In this document: one piece after another, positions 1 to 6,846 of the stretch
Numbering within the stretch: position 1 is the stretch's first letter
Layout: the number at the start of each line of letters is the position of its first letter
From: Desulfobacula sp.
Lineage (GTDB): Bacteria; Desulfobacterota; Desulfobacteria; Desulfobacterales; Desulfobacteraceae
DNA length: 7,921 nucleotides
Direction: 5' to 3'
NCBI GenBank assembly: GCA_023144585.1
Contig: JAGLFI010000046.1
Location: 1-7,921, forward strand
Notes under the pieces: generated by a model
The model's input: only the letters and a program-made list of their open reading frames with translations
Database searches by the model: none
Told to the model about the DNA's origin: nothing
Program-made: the position numbers and the translations under genes

Positions 1-243
1 AACATACCGTTAACCTTGATGCATGCCTGATATAAGTAGCAAGCATGTCGGTTATGGCATTAAAAAGTTAACTTTTCCTACAGCATCCGGTTTTCAGTAA
101 GCAAATCAGTTGTCATATCTAATTTTCAGCGTTAATAACATTGTCAGTGCCGGTGAGGAGGAAAGATGGGGGAGGTTTCTGAAGTTTTATATATTTAGAC
201 CATGGGGGAAATTTTGGACTATTTGATTCGGTAACAGCCTGTC
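1..243. other. Gene-free segment beyond the break in the MFS gene
   Basis: No convincing gene is visible on either strand. Only very short frames are present, including two 10-codon frames on the plus strand starting at 166 and 202. Read on the minus strand, this DNA follows directly on the MFS reading frame but does not encode MFS-like sequence in any frame. It contains a perfect 14-bp palindrome at 63-76 and two CCCCCAT blocks on the minus strand (near 167-173 and 203-209). It could be the end of an insertion element or another rearranged segment continuing left of the window. I could not recognise a specific IS terminus. Confidence 0.45.
63..76. repeat. Perfect 14-bp palindrome
   Basis: AAAAGTTAACTTTT reads the same on both strands with no loop. 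It could be an operator-like site or simply an A/T-rich coincidence in the unassigned left segment. There is no gene nearby to which it can be tied. Confidence 0.35.
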
Positions 244-375
244 GAGCTTGTCAACAAAAGCGGGTAGTAATGGCGTAAAAAAAGAGGAGTAAAAATCACC
301 GGTAAAATGAACCAAAGTTAAAACAAAAATAATGCTGTAATTAACCGTGTTGTCATTGGATTTATGTTGCGTCAT
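187..375 (-). pseudogene. Truncated 5' remnant of an MFS transporter gene
   Basis: This 62-codon frame begins at ATG 375, sharing ATGA with the stop of the DUF711 gene, so it was probably the next gene of the operon. Residues about 13-44 look like the first membrane helix and following loop of a major facilitator transporter, with a hydrophobic stretch, then H-F-T-G-D-F-Y and F-F-T-P-L-L-P. This pattern is typical of the N-terminus of fosmidomycin-resistance-type MFS proteins. After Leu44 (near 244) the sequence loses hydrophobic MFS character (D-R-L-L-P-N-Q-I-V-Q-N-F-P) and stops at 187. MFS proteins are about 400 residues with 12 helices, so some 90 percent is missing. The other two frames downstream do not resume it, so a simple frameshift does not explain the loss. 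Insertion or deletion is more likely. The substrate of the original transporter cannot be inferred. Confidence 0.6.
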
Positions 376-1754
376 GAGGGCGAATTTTTCATACTGTGAA
401 TGGGGGCTGGAATTCGACCGCCATATTTAACAAATTGATCACAAAGGGTGTGATTTGGAACGTGCATGACTTTTGCTTCGCCTAAAAGACCGCCAAAATA
501 AACCTTATCCCCTGCTTTTTTGCCGGGAACAGGGATGAGTCTTGTGGCGGTGGTTTTCGAGTTGATCATGCCAATGGCCATTTCGTCTGCAATAATGCCG
601 GCAAGACATTCAATCGTAATATCACCCGGGATAGGCACCATATCAAGCCCGACAGAGCAGACACAGGTCATGGATTCCAGCTTTTCAAAGGAAAGGAATC
701 CCTTGTCTGCCGCGTTGGCAATATTTAAGTCTTCACTGACAGGGATAAATGCACCGCTTAAGCCGCCAACATGGGAGCTTGCAAAGGCACCCCCTTTTTT
801 AACGGCATCATTGAGCATGGCAAGGGCTGCTGTGGAGCCCGGAACACCAATGCTTGTCAATCCCATTGCCTGGAAAATTTCACCGATGGAATCACCCACG
901 GTAGGCGTTGGCGCCAAAGATCGATCCACCACACCAAATTTAATATCAAGGTTTTGGGCAACTTTCCGCCCGATGAGCTCACCGACCCGGGTGACCTTGC
1001 AGGCAGTTTTTTTGATAACTTCAGCAATTTTTCCAAGGGTCAGATCCGACCGTCCCTCAAGATTTTTTTCAATAGCTCTTTTTACCACACCGGGCCCGGA
1101 AACCCCAACGTTAATGACAGCATCTGCAACACCAACACCTAGATAGGCGCCCGCCATAAACGGCATATCCTGTGGAATATTGGAAAAAACACACAGCTTT
1201 GCACAGGCCAGCCCGTCCTCATCTGAAGTAAGTTCAGCTGCCTTTTTTATAACTTTGGCTATTGCAAGAACTGCGTCCATATTAATTCCTGATCGGGTGG
1301 AGGCCACATTTACAGATGCACAGACTCTTTCGGTCTGGGCAAGGACTTTTGGCAGCGCATCAATGAGGGCCTGGTCACCTGTGGCAATTCCTTTTTCTAC
1401 AAGGGCTGAAAATCCTCCGATAAAATCAATATGGACCCGTTTGGCAATGTCATTGAGCTCATGGGCGATTTCAACCATCTGATCCGAAGAAAAACAGCCG
1501 CCAACGAGGGCGATGGGACTAATTGAAATCCGTTTGTTCACGATTTTTATTCCATATTTTTCACCGACTGCATCACAGGTTTCCACAAGATTCGCAGCTT
1601 GCTTTACAATCTTTGCCCGGATATTTTTTTTAAATATTTCAAGATCGTGGCTGATACAATCAAACAGGTTAACTCCCAGAGTAACTGCACGGACATCCAG
1701 ATTTTCATTTCTTACCATTTCTATGGTGGATATGATTTCATGATCATCAAACAT
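372..1754 (-). CDS. DUF711 / UPF0210 (PFL-like) family protein
   Basis: This is a 460-residue protein of the DUF711 (UPF0210) family, apparently full length for a family of about 450 residues. Recognisable features are the N-terminal E-N-L-D-V-R-A-V-T-L-G segment (residues 17-27), G-G-F-S-A-L (113-118), N-V-A-S-T-R-S-G-I-N-M-D (149-160), the glycine-rich V-G-V-S-G-P-G-V-V (216-224), D-R-S-L-A-P-T-P-x-V-G-D-S-I-G (278-291), and the C-terminal G-G-R-I-P-A-P-I-H-S (445-454). From family knowledge, the fold resembles the pyruvate formate-lyase/ribonucleotide reductase barrel, but no reaction is established. No signal peptide or membrane segment is seen, so it should be cytosolic. The ATG at 1754 is preceded by AGGA (1762-1765) with 7-nt spacing. 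It follows an ACT-domain gene, matching the UPF0237-UPF0210 pairing known in other bacteria. Sampled lines are close to 50 percent G+C, clearly richer than the neighbouring genes. Family assignment is firm; function is unknown. Confidence 0.9.
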   Translation of the reverse strand: MFDDHEIISTIEMVRNENLDVRAVTLGVNLFDCISHDLEIFKKNIRAKIVKQAANLVETCDAVGEKYGIKIVNKRISISPIALVGGCFSSDQMVEIAHELNDIAKRVHIDFIGGFSALVEKGIATGDQALIDALPKVLAQTERVCASVNVASTRSGINMDAVLAIAKVIKKAAELTSDEDGLACAKLCVFSNIPQDMPFMAGAYLGVGVADAVINVGVSGPGVVKRAIEKNLEGRSDLTLGKIAEVIKKTACKVTRVGELIGRKVAQNLDIKFGVVDRSLAPTPTVGDSIGEIFQAMGLTSIGVPGSTAALAMLNDAVKKGGAFASSHVGGLSGAFIPVSEDLNIANAADKGFLSFEKLESMTCVCSVGLDMVPIPGDITIECLAGIIADEMAIGMINSKTTATRLIPVPGKKAGDKVYFGGLLGEAKVMHVPNHTLCDQFVKYGGRIPAPIHSMKNSPS

Positions 1755-2337
1755 TATTTTTTCCTAAATTAAATTTTTCCAAATTAGATTTTATTGATAG
1801 CATCAAAGATATTTTTATGTGAATCCAAATATCAAGTTCAAGTTCTTTTGCTTTTTGCCTTAATGCGCCAAACAATTTGTTTGTATCAATATCCGGTGTG
1901 ATAAACACCTGGTAGGACATGATATTGTCGTTTGGGTCTTGCCCCCCTTTAAAAACTGCCTTCAGATTTTCAATATTGGCATTCAACTGCGTTATTATTT
2001 TTGAAAATCTAGCCACAAGCCCTTTTTGATCAAGCCCGATGGTGGTAATTAAAAATGTTTCACCGTTGATATTATCTTCACTGGTTTCATTACCTTCTAC
2101 AGGGGTGATATGAATAGTGAGACCTGAGTTTTTGGTCTTGTTTTTAAGTGTTTGGGAAAGGGTTACAAAATCAATATTTGATGAGGACTCAATAATAAAA
2201 AAACCGGCAAACTGTTCTTGCAGGATCATCTGATTTGCATTGTCAAGATTGCAGCCAAGTTCATATAAACTATTTGAAATCAGAGAAATAATACCCGGTT
2301 TGTCCTTTCCAAGGACAGTAATGATGAATTTATTCAT
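1747..2337 (-). CDS. Two-ACT-domain regulatory protein (GcvR/UPF0237-like), C-terminus frameshifted
   Basis: The 196-residue product has two ACT domains: residues about 3-80 (F-I-I-T-V-L-G-K-D-K-P-G-I-I-S start) and about 94-172 (F-L-I-T-T-I-G-L-D-Q-K-G-L-V-A-R start). ACT domains usually bind amino acids or other small ligands. Two-ACT proteins of this kind resemble the glycine-cleavage repressor GcvR, but here the partner is the downstream DUF711 gene, so a role in sensing a ligand for that protein is an inference. The ATG at 2337 has AAAGG at 2344-2348 (6-nt spacing), overlapping the rpe stop. The last 23 residues look out of frame. After His173, the alternative frame reads K-N-I-F-D-A-I-N-K-I and stops at 1784-1786, as expected for this family, so one base seems to be missing around 1814-1818. 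The written frame instead runs through what should be spacer and overlaps the DUF711 start by 8 nt. Confidence 0.82.
   Translation of the reverse strand: MNKFIITVLGKDKPGIISLISNSLYELGCNLDNANQMILQEQFAGFFIIESSSNIDFVTLSQTLKNKTKNSGLTIHITPVEGNETSEDNINGETFLITTIGLDQKGLVARFSKIITQLNANIENLKAVFKGGQDPNDNIMSYQVFITPDIDTNKLFGALRQKAKELELDIWIHIKISLMLSIKSNLEKFNLGKNNV
1762..1765 (-). promoter_or_regulatory. Ribosome binding site of the DUF711 gene
   Basis: AGGA on the minus strand, 7 nt before ATG 1754. It lies inside the present ACT frame but in the 29-nt spacer if that frame is repaired. This supports both the chosen start and the idea that the ACT gene originally ended upstream. Confidence 0.6.
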
Positions 2338-2343
2338 TTGTAA

Positions 2344-2348
2344 CCTTT
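2344..2348 (-). promoter_or_regulatory. Ribosome binding site of the ACT gene
   Basis: AAAGG on the minus strand, 6 nt before ATG 2337. It overlaps the TAA stop of rpe (2347-2349), so ribosomes ending rpe sit directly on it, which suggests coupled translation. Confidence 0.6.
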
Positions 2349-2997
2349 AATAATTTTGTCGTAAACTTAATATGGCTTCCTTGTAATTTTTCGCGTTAAA
2401 TATGGCAGATCCGGCAACAAAGGATGTGGCGCCTGCCTTGGAAACTGATTTAATAGTGTCTTGATTGATGCCACCATCCACCTGGATGATGGCATCAGGA
2501 TTTTTTTCCTTAAGCAGTTGAGATAAGGCTTTTATCTTATCAATACTGGATTCAATAAACTTTTGTCCTCCAAATCCAGGATTCACACTCACGATTAGGA
2601 CAAAGTCAAGCTGATCCACAACCCATTTTATCGAAGATAAAGGTGTTGCCGGGTTTAATGCTACGCCGGCTTTTACATTGAAACTTTTAATCAGCTGAAG
2701 ACTTCGGTGAAGATGGGTGCAGGCTTCTTGATGGACTGAAATGTAATCTGCCCCTGCTTTGGCAAATTCAGGGATGATCAAATCTGGTTTCTCAATCATT
2801 AAATGTACGTCGAGAACAAGATTGGATGTTCTTTTACATGCCTCAACAATGATGGGGCCATAGGTGATGTTAGGGGCAAATTGTCCATCCATGACATCAA
2901 TATGTATCCAATCTGCTCCTGCTTGTTCAACAGCAGTTAATTCTTCACCAAGTCGGGTGAAATCGGCTGATAAAATTGAAGGGGCGATGATTCCCAT
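2347..2997 (-). CDS. rpe: Ribulose-phosphate 3-epimerase
   Basis: Interconverts D-ribulose 5-phosphate and D-xylulose 5-phosphate in the pentose phosphate pathway; cytosolic. The 216-residue protein is the usual length for this TIM-barrel enzyme. Visible family motifs are P-S-I-L-S-A-D-F (residues 6-13), H-I-D-V-M-D-G-x-F-x-P-N (32-43), D-V-H-L-M-I (63-68), S-V-N-P-G-F-G-G-Q (137-145) and V-D-G-G-I (173-177). The expected metal ligands H32, D34, H65 and D174 are present; D34 and D174 are also the catalytic acid/base pair. I chose ATG 2997 because AGGAGA lies at 3007-3012 with 9-nt spacing and because the protein then starts as its family does. An in-frame TTG at 3033 would add 12 unlikely residues. 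The start lies 61 nt inside the upstream PASTA gene, suggesting translational coupling. No key residue is missing. Confidence 0.96.
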   Translation of the reverse strand: MGIIAPSILSADFTRLGEELTAVEQAGADWIHIDVMDGQFAPNITYGPIIVEACKRTSNLVLDVHLMIEKPDLIIPEFAKAGADYISVHQEACTHLHRSLQLIKSFNVKAGVALNPATPLSSIKWVVDQLDFVLIVSVNPGFGGQKFIESSIDKIKALSQLLKEKNPDAIIQVDGGINQDTIKSVSKAGATSFVAGSAIFNAKNYKEAILSLRQNY

Positions 2998-3992
2998 AAT
3001 AGTGTATCTCCTGTGTCGCTGTCCTCTTTCCAAGGATCAATAATAATTGTTCTAACAAGGTGATGGTCAATAAAAATATTAATTCTGGTTCTTTTTCTTA
3101 AAGAAACTATAATCTTAATATCAACACCCGGTTTCATATATTCATTATAAAGATTAATTATAGGTCCGAACATGTCAGTTTCAACTCTGACATGATGTTT
3201 TAAGAAACCAGGGGCTAAAGAATGAGTTAAGAGGATAACACTGTTGAGTTTATCAGGAGTCATTATTTTGTTTTTTTCCGAGCTGTTGATAACAAGGGTA
3301 ATGGGCGTATTCCCGGTCACATAGCTGCCGGCCCCGGGTGTATAAGATAAAACAACCCCGTAATCCTGATTTCGATCCACGTTTGAAACGATCTTGGAAA
3401 TGCTAAGATGGTGATTTTCGATAACCGCAGACGCTTTTTCAAGCTGCAATCCTTTTAGGTCAGGCATAACCATTCCCATCGATTTGGTTCCGCGGCTGAC
3501 AAGCAGATTGCAAAAAGATCCTTTTAAGACATTGGAAAAAGGCTTTGGGTACTGTGCAATGACACTTTTTTTGTTGGTTTTTAAGGAATAGGTAAACGAG
3601 ACATGTCCTTTTTTGAATTCGTTTTTTTCAAGAAGGATAAGGGCCTGTTCAAGGGGAATTTGCCTTAAGTCCGGCATAATATTTTCTTTGGCCCCTTTTG
3701 AAATATAGATAATAACATCCCGGCCCTTTTTTATGGTGGCCCCTGGCTGGGGGTCCTGGGAAATAACGCTGTATCTGGGAATGGTATCATTATACCGGGT
3801 GCCATAAAGTTTTGCATTTAATTCCATGTTGGTAAGGGTTTCTAAAACATAGATAATATTTTTACCGGTTAATTCAGGCAGTATGATTTCATCAGCACTT
3901 TGTGTAAAAAGGCGGACCGAGTAATAGGCGATACTTCCCGCAAGGATAAATGCCGTTAGAAAGATAAATGTATATTTTAAAAGCGATTTCAA
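2937..3992 (-). CDS. Membrane-anchored protein with three PASTA domains
   Basis: The 351-residue protein has a short basic N-terminus and one hydrophobic helix (residues about 7-28), then three PASTA repeats at about 35-100, 103-168 and 174-237. Each begins with I/V-M/L-P-D/E-L and contains a P-x-P-G- or P-G-A-G-like turn, as in I-S-Q-D-P-Q-P-G (77-84) and Y-T-P-G-A-G (217-222). PASTA modules typically bind peptidoglycan fragments or partner proteins outside the membrane, so the repeats should face the periplasm. A further region (about 256-321) looks like a beta-rich domain ending in F-I-D-H-H-L-V. There is no kinase or transpeptidase domain. The start is TTG 3992, immediately after the rsmB stop. 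The only nearby alternative, Met56, would lose the membrane anchor. The last 20 residues overlap rpe. Its position between rsmB and rpe is, as I recall, common in the former Deltaproteobacteria. Its role is unknown; an envelope function is inferred from the domains. Confidence 0.85.
   Translation of the reverse strand: MKSLLKYTFIFLTAFILAGSIAYYSVRLFTQSADEIILPELTGKNIIYVLETLTNMELNAKLYGTRYNDTIPRYSVISQDPQPGATIKKGRDVIIYISKGAKENIMPDLRQIPLEQALILLEKNEFKKGHVSFTYSLKTNKKSVIAQYPKPFSNVLKGSFCNLLVSRGTKSMGMVMPDLKGLQLEKASAVIENHHLSISKIVSNVDRNQDYGVVLSYTPGAGSYVTGNTPITLVINSSEKNKIMTPDKLNSVILLTHSLAPGFLKHHVRVETDMFGPIINLYNEYMKPGVDIKIIVSLRKRTRINIFIDHHLVRTIIIDPWKEDSDTGDTLLWESSPLQFYQPISPDLVKN
3007..3012 (-). promoter_or_regulatory. 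Ribosome binding site of rpe, inside the PASTA gene
   Basis: AGGAGA on the minus strand, 9 nt upstream of ATG 2997. It decides the rpe start against the longer in-frame alternative at 3033. It is embedded in the coding sequence of the PASTA protein. Confidence 0.7.
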
Positions 3993-5363
3993 TTAGGATT
4001 TGTATTTCCTCTTTAATCGGGCTGCAAAAAAACCATCCATATTGTTTGCCTCGGGATATGTTTTTAATAATCCTTCTTTATTCATTAGCCGGGTCATTAA
4101 GTTAGAATAATTATCCAATTTAAAATTTTTATCAATTGAAAAATCTTTTCTTTTATCTAAAAATCTGTGGATCACTTCTTCGTTTTCTTCTCTTTCACAG
4201 GAACAGACGGCATAGACGAGGATTCCACCCGGTTTAACCAGATTTGCTGCAGCATTGAGCATTTTTTTTTGTTTTGCTGCAAGCCGCTCAATATCCTTTT
4301 TTGAGCGTTTCCATTTTGTGTCAGGATTACGCCGCATTACTCCAAGTCCTGTGCAGGGCGCATCAATTAAAACTCGGTCAAAATAAAAGTCAAAATCCTT
4401 AATAGATGTTTTTAACAGATTTAGCGGTTTTGTCTGGATAATATCAATGCCCAGTCTTTTTGAATCTGATTGAAGGGATTCAAGTTTTTTATTTTCAACA
4501 TCCGCTGCAATAATTATTCCTTTGTTTTCCATCATTTGTGCAATATGGTCTGTTTTGCCTCCAAGACCTGCACAGGCATCCAGAATTTTTTCACCGGGTT
4601 CGGGTGCCAGCAACTGGGTGATAATTTGTGCTGCTTCATCCTGAATTTGAAATAATCCAAGTTTAAATGTTTCAAATTCATGGATAGGGAGGCTGGGGTT
4701 GGTAAAACTGATCCCCTGATTTGCATAATCCGTCAATTGAATATTTTTTGCAACTAAAGAAAGACTCTCGGCAAGGGTTTCTCTGTCAACTTTTAATGTA
4801 TTGGTTCGAAGGGTGATCTGGGGAATGGTATTGATTTGTTGACAAAGAGAGCAGGTTGGTTCAAATCCAAAGGCCTGTATCCATTTCTTTGACAGCCATA
4901 AGGGCATGGAAAATTTTACAGAAATAAATTTTGATGCATTATTCTTTGCATCCGGCAAAGGAATCTTTGAAAAGTTATCAGCTGAATTTCTTAACACAGC
5001 ATTCATATATCCGGCAGTTTTTTTGCTTGCAAGTTTTTTTGCAATATTGATGGTTGTATTAATGGCGGCAAAGGCAGGGATTCTGTCCATATACATGATT
5101 TGAAACAGGGCGATTCGAAGCAGGTATAAAGGTTTTATATCAATTTTTTCAAAGAAAGTGTTGGAAAATGCGCGTATGATCCAATCAATGGATTCTCGTT
5201 GGCGAAGAACACCAAATATCAATGCATTGCAAAGGCTTTTGTCATTTTTAGAAAGAAATGATATCTTTTCTGAATAGCTTTCCAGGCTTTTATCGAGGGA
5301 GTGAGAGGCTTTGTGCCAGAAAAGTAAAACATTCAAGGCTATGTGTCGGGGGTCTTTAATCAT
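3993..5363 (-). CDS. rsmB: 16S rRNA (cytosine-967-C5)-methyltransferase RsmB
   Basis: Uses S-adenosylmethionine to methylate C967 (E. coli numbering) of 16S rRNA. The 456-residue protein has an N-terminal NusB-like helical RNA-binding domain (about 5-135), including the family segment A-A-I-N-T-T-I-N-I-A-K (99-109) and Y-M-N-A-V-L-R (119-125). A Rossmann methyltransferase domain follows: Q-D-E-A-A-Q (241-246), the SAM-binding D-A-C-A-G-L-G-G-K (262-270), D-A-P-C-T-G-L-G (334-341) and Y-A-V-C-S-C-E-R-E-E-N (384-394). Cys337 and Cys387 match the two conserved motif cysteines; by homology Cys387 is the nucleophile. The C-terminus has the usual D-G-F-F-A-A-R-L (443-450). ATG 5363 shares ATGA with the fmt stop and has no clear ribosome binding site, suggesting coupled translation. 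The fmt-rsmB neighbourhood is shared with many bacteria. Length and motifs look intact. Confidence 0.95.
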   Translation of the reverse strand: MIKDPRHIALNVLLFWHKASHSLDKSLESYSEKISFLSKNDKSLCNALIFGVLRQRESIDWIIRAFSNTFFEKIDIKPLYLLRIALFQIMYMDRIPAFAAINTTINIAKKLASKKTAGYMNAVLRNSADNFSKIPLPDAKNNASKFISVKFSMPLWLSKKWIQAFGFEPTCSLCQQINTIPQITLRTNTLKVDRETLAESLSLVAKNIQLTDYANQGISFTNPSLPIHEFETFKLGLFQIQDEAAQIITQLLAPEPGEKILDACAGLGGKTDHIAQMMENKGIIIAADVENKKLESLQSDSKRLGIDIIQTKPLNLLKTSIKDFDFYFDRVLIDAPCTGLGVMRRNPDTKWKRSKKDIERLAAKQKKMLNAAANLVKPGGILVYAVCSCEREENEEVIHRFLDKRKDFSIDKNFKLDNYSNLMTRLMNKEGLLKTYPEANNMDGFFAARLKRKYKS

Positions 5364-6310
5364 GCAGGATCAAATTTTACAGGCGGATCAATTTTGTAGC
5401 CGCATAAAAATTCCCTGGCTTTCAATCGTTTTCCAGATGTTCCCATCAGTTCAAGGATGATAAGGCTTCCGTTTCCGGTTGCCACATGAATCCCTTCTTT
5501 ATTGCATTGAAAAATAACGCCGGGTTCTTGATGTGAAGGCAGGTCAGAGGCTTGGGCCTTAAAGATTTTAATTCTTCTGTCCCCAAGATGGGTAAAGGCT
5601 CCCGGCCAGGGTGTCATGGCATTAATATGAGCGCAGATCTGTCTGTTCGAAAGATTCCAGTCAATCTTACCGTCCGTCTTTTTCAACATTTTTACATAGG
5701 TGGCTTTTGAGTGATCCTGGGGAGTCGGTTCAAGACGATTGTCCAAAACAGCATGAAGGGTCTCTACAATAAGATCAGCGCCGATTAAGCCTAACCTGTC
5801 ATGGATATCCTGGGCTGTATCATACTCGGATATGGGTGTTGAAGATGAAAGCAAAATATCTCCTGCATCCATCTCTTTTGCCATGACCATGGTGGTAATT
5901 CCGGTTGTTTTGTCCATATTCAGGATAGATGCCTGGATGGGAGAAGCTCCCCTGTATCTGGATAAAAGTGATGCATGAATATTAATGGGAAATATTTTGG
6001 GAATATCCAAAACTTCATGTGAAAGGATCTGTCCAAATGCTGCAACAACAAAAAAGTCAGAATGAAAGGATACAAGTTTTTCCCTGGCATCTTTTGAATT
6101 GATTTTTTCCGGTTGAAAAACATCGAGCCCAAGTTTCAGCGCAACAGTCTTGACAGGTGAAGGTGCAAGTTTTTTCCCTCTGCCCTTGGGCCTGTCCGGC
6201 TGCGTAACAACAAGACTGATATGAAAATCATCCTGTGCGGCCAGGTGCTGTAAAGCAGGTACGCTGAAATCAGGTGTCCCCATATATATAATATTGATCT
6301 TGTGTTTCAC
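5360..6310 (-). CDS. fmt: Methionyl-tRNA formyltransferase
   Basis: Transfers a formyl group from 10-formyltetrahydrofolate to Met-tRNA(fMet) for translation initiation. The 316-residue protein is of normal length. It shows the N-terminal [13 protein letters not shown] (8-20), the basic P-D-R-P-K-G-R-G (38-45), the formyltransferase active-site region [17 protein letters not shown] (110-126) and M-D-A-G-D-I-L (147-153), then a C-terminal tRNA-binding domain (about 208-310) with T-P-W-P-G-A-F (233-239). N110, H112 and D148 match the E. coli catalytic trio N106/H108/D144 in spacing. The start is GTG 6310, overlapping the def stop as GTGA. An ATG at codon 10 (6283) is possible but has no ribosome binding site and would cut the first beta strand. 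It is coupled with def, whose product later removes the same formyl group. Confidence 0.96.
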   Translation of the reverse strand: MKHKINIIYMGTPDFSVPALQHLAAQDDFHISLVVTQPDRPKGRGKKLAPSPVKTVALKLGLDVFQPEKINSKDAREKLVSFHSDFFVVAAFGQILSHEVLDIPKIFPINIHASLLSRYRGASPIQASILNMDKTTGITTMVMAKEMDAGDILLSSSTPISEYDTAQDIHDRLGLIGADLIVETLHAVLDNRLEPTPQDHSKATYVKMLKKTDGKIDWNLSNRQICAHINAMTPWPGAFTHLGDRRIKIFKAQASDLPSHQEPGVIFQCNKEGIHVATGNGSLIILELMGTSGKRLKAREFLCGYKIDPPVKFDPA

Positions 6311-6846
6311 TGATCTTTAAGCTTTTTTGCAAGTTTTTTTTTATAGATAGTTCTTTTTAAGACGCTGATTCTGTCAATAAATAAGATACCATCAAGATGA
6401 TCGATTTCATGCTGCATGATGATGGCAAGAATTCCATCTGCATCAAATTCAAGTTTTTTCCCCTCAATATTAAGCGCCCTGACAGTGACTTTTTCATATC
6501 TCTTAACATCAGCACTGTAGTCCAACACACTTAAACAGGCCTCTTTCTCTGAAATAATACTGCCGGAAGCGGTGATGATTGCAGGATTTATCAATGCTGT
6601 AAATTCTTGAATTGAGCCATCATTATCCGGGTTTGTCGCATTGGAATCATAGACGATAATTCTTTTGTTTATATCGGCCTGCGGTGCGGCAAGCCCGACA
6701 CCCGGTGCATCAAACATGGTTTCACCCATGTCGTCAATCAGTTTTTTTATATCATCATCAAAAGCAGCTCCATCCTCGGTGTCAACCTTAACAGAGGGCT
6801 GCAATAAGGATTTTTCCGGGTATGTTAAAATTTTAAGAATGGCCAT
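6307..6846 (-). CDS. def: Peptide deformylase
   Basis: Metalloenzyme that removes the N-formyl group from nascent proteins at the ribosome. The 179-residue protein carries all three family motifs: G-V-G-L-A-A-P-Q (49-56), E-A-C-L-S (102-106) and Q-H-E-I-D-H (145-150). C104, H146 and H150 should bind the metal, with E147 as general base. The second motif has alanine where EGCLS is most common, a conservative change adjacent to the ligand cysteine that need not affect activity. The lysine-rich C-terminal tail (163-177) is typical of the bacterial enzyme. ATG 6846 lies 14 nt inside the end of ribF and has only a weak, distant purine-rich stretch upstream, so translation probably depends on coupling. 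The next gene, fmt, begins within the def stop. Confidence 0.96.
   Translation of the reverse strand: MAILKILTYPEKSLLQPSVKVDTEDGAAFDDDIKKLIDDMGETMFDAPGVGLAAPQADINKRIIVYDSNATNPDNDGSIQEFTALINPAIITASGSIISEKEACLSVLDYSADVKRYEKVTVRALNIEGKKLEFDADGILAIIMQHEIDHLDGILFIDRISVLKRTIYKKKLAKKLKDQ

Noticed and set aside
1..243. Specific insertion sequence identity for the left segment
   Set aside because: No transposase, no confirmed inverted repeat pair and no target duplication is visible in the window, so no family name can be supported.
520..1743. Several plus-strand open frames opposite the DUF711 gene, up to 208 codons
   Set aside because: They lie wholly antisense to a well-supported gene, have no recognisable domains, and overlap one another. 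They reflect the G+C-rich codon pattern of DUF711.
2997..3033. Longer rpe start at TTG 3033
   Set aside because: It adds 12 residues not seen at the start of Rpe, while ATG 2997 has a well-placed AGGAGA.
4470..5103. Short plus- and minus-strand frames inside rsmB
   Set aside because: The rsmB frame is intact with all motifs. The alternative frames show no protein family character.
6521..6550. Possible loss of function in Def because motif 2 is E-A-C-L-S rather than E-G-C-L-S
   Set aside because: The metal-binding Cys and the HEIDH motif are intact and the glycine-to-alanine change is mild, so it is probably a tolerated variant.
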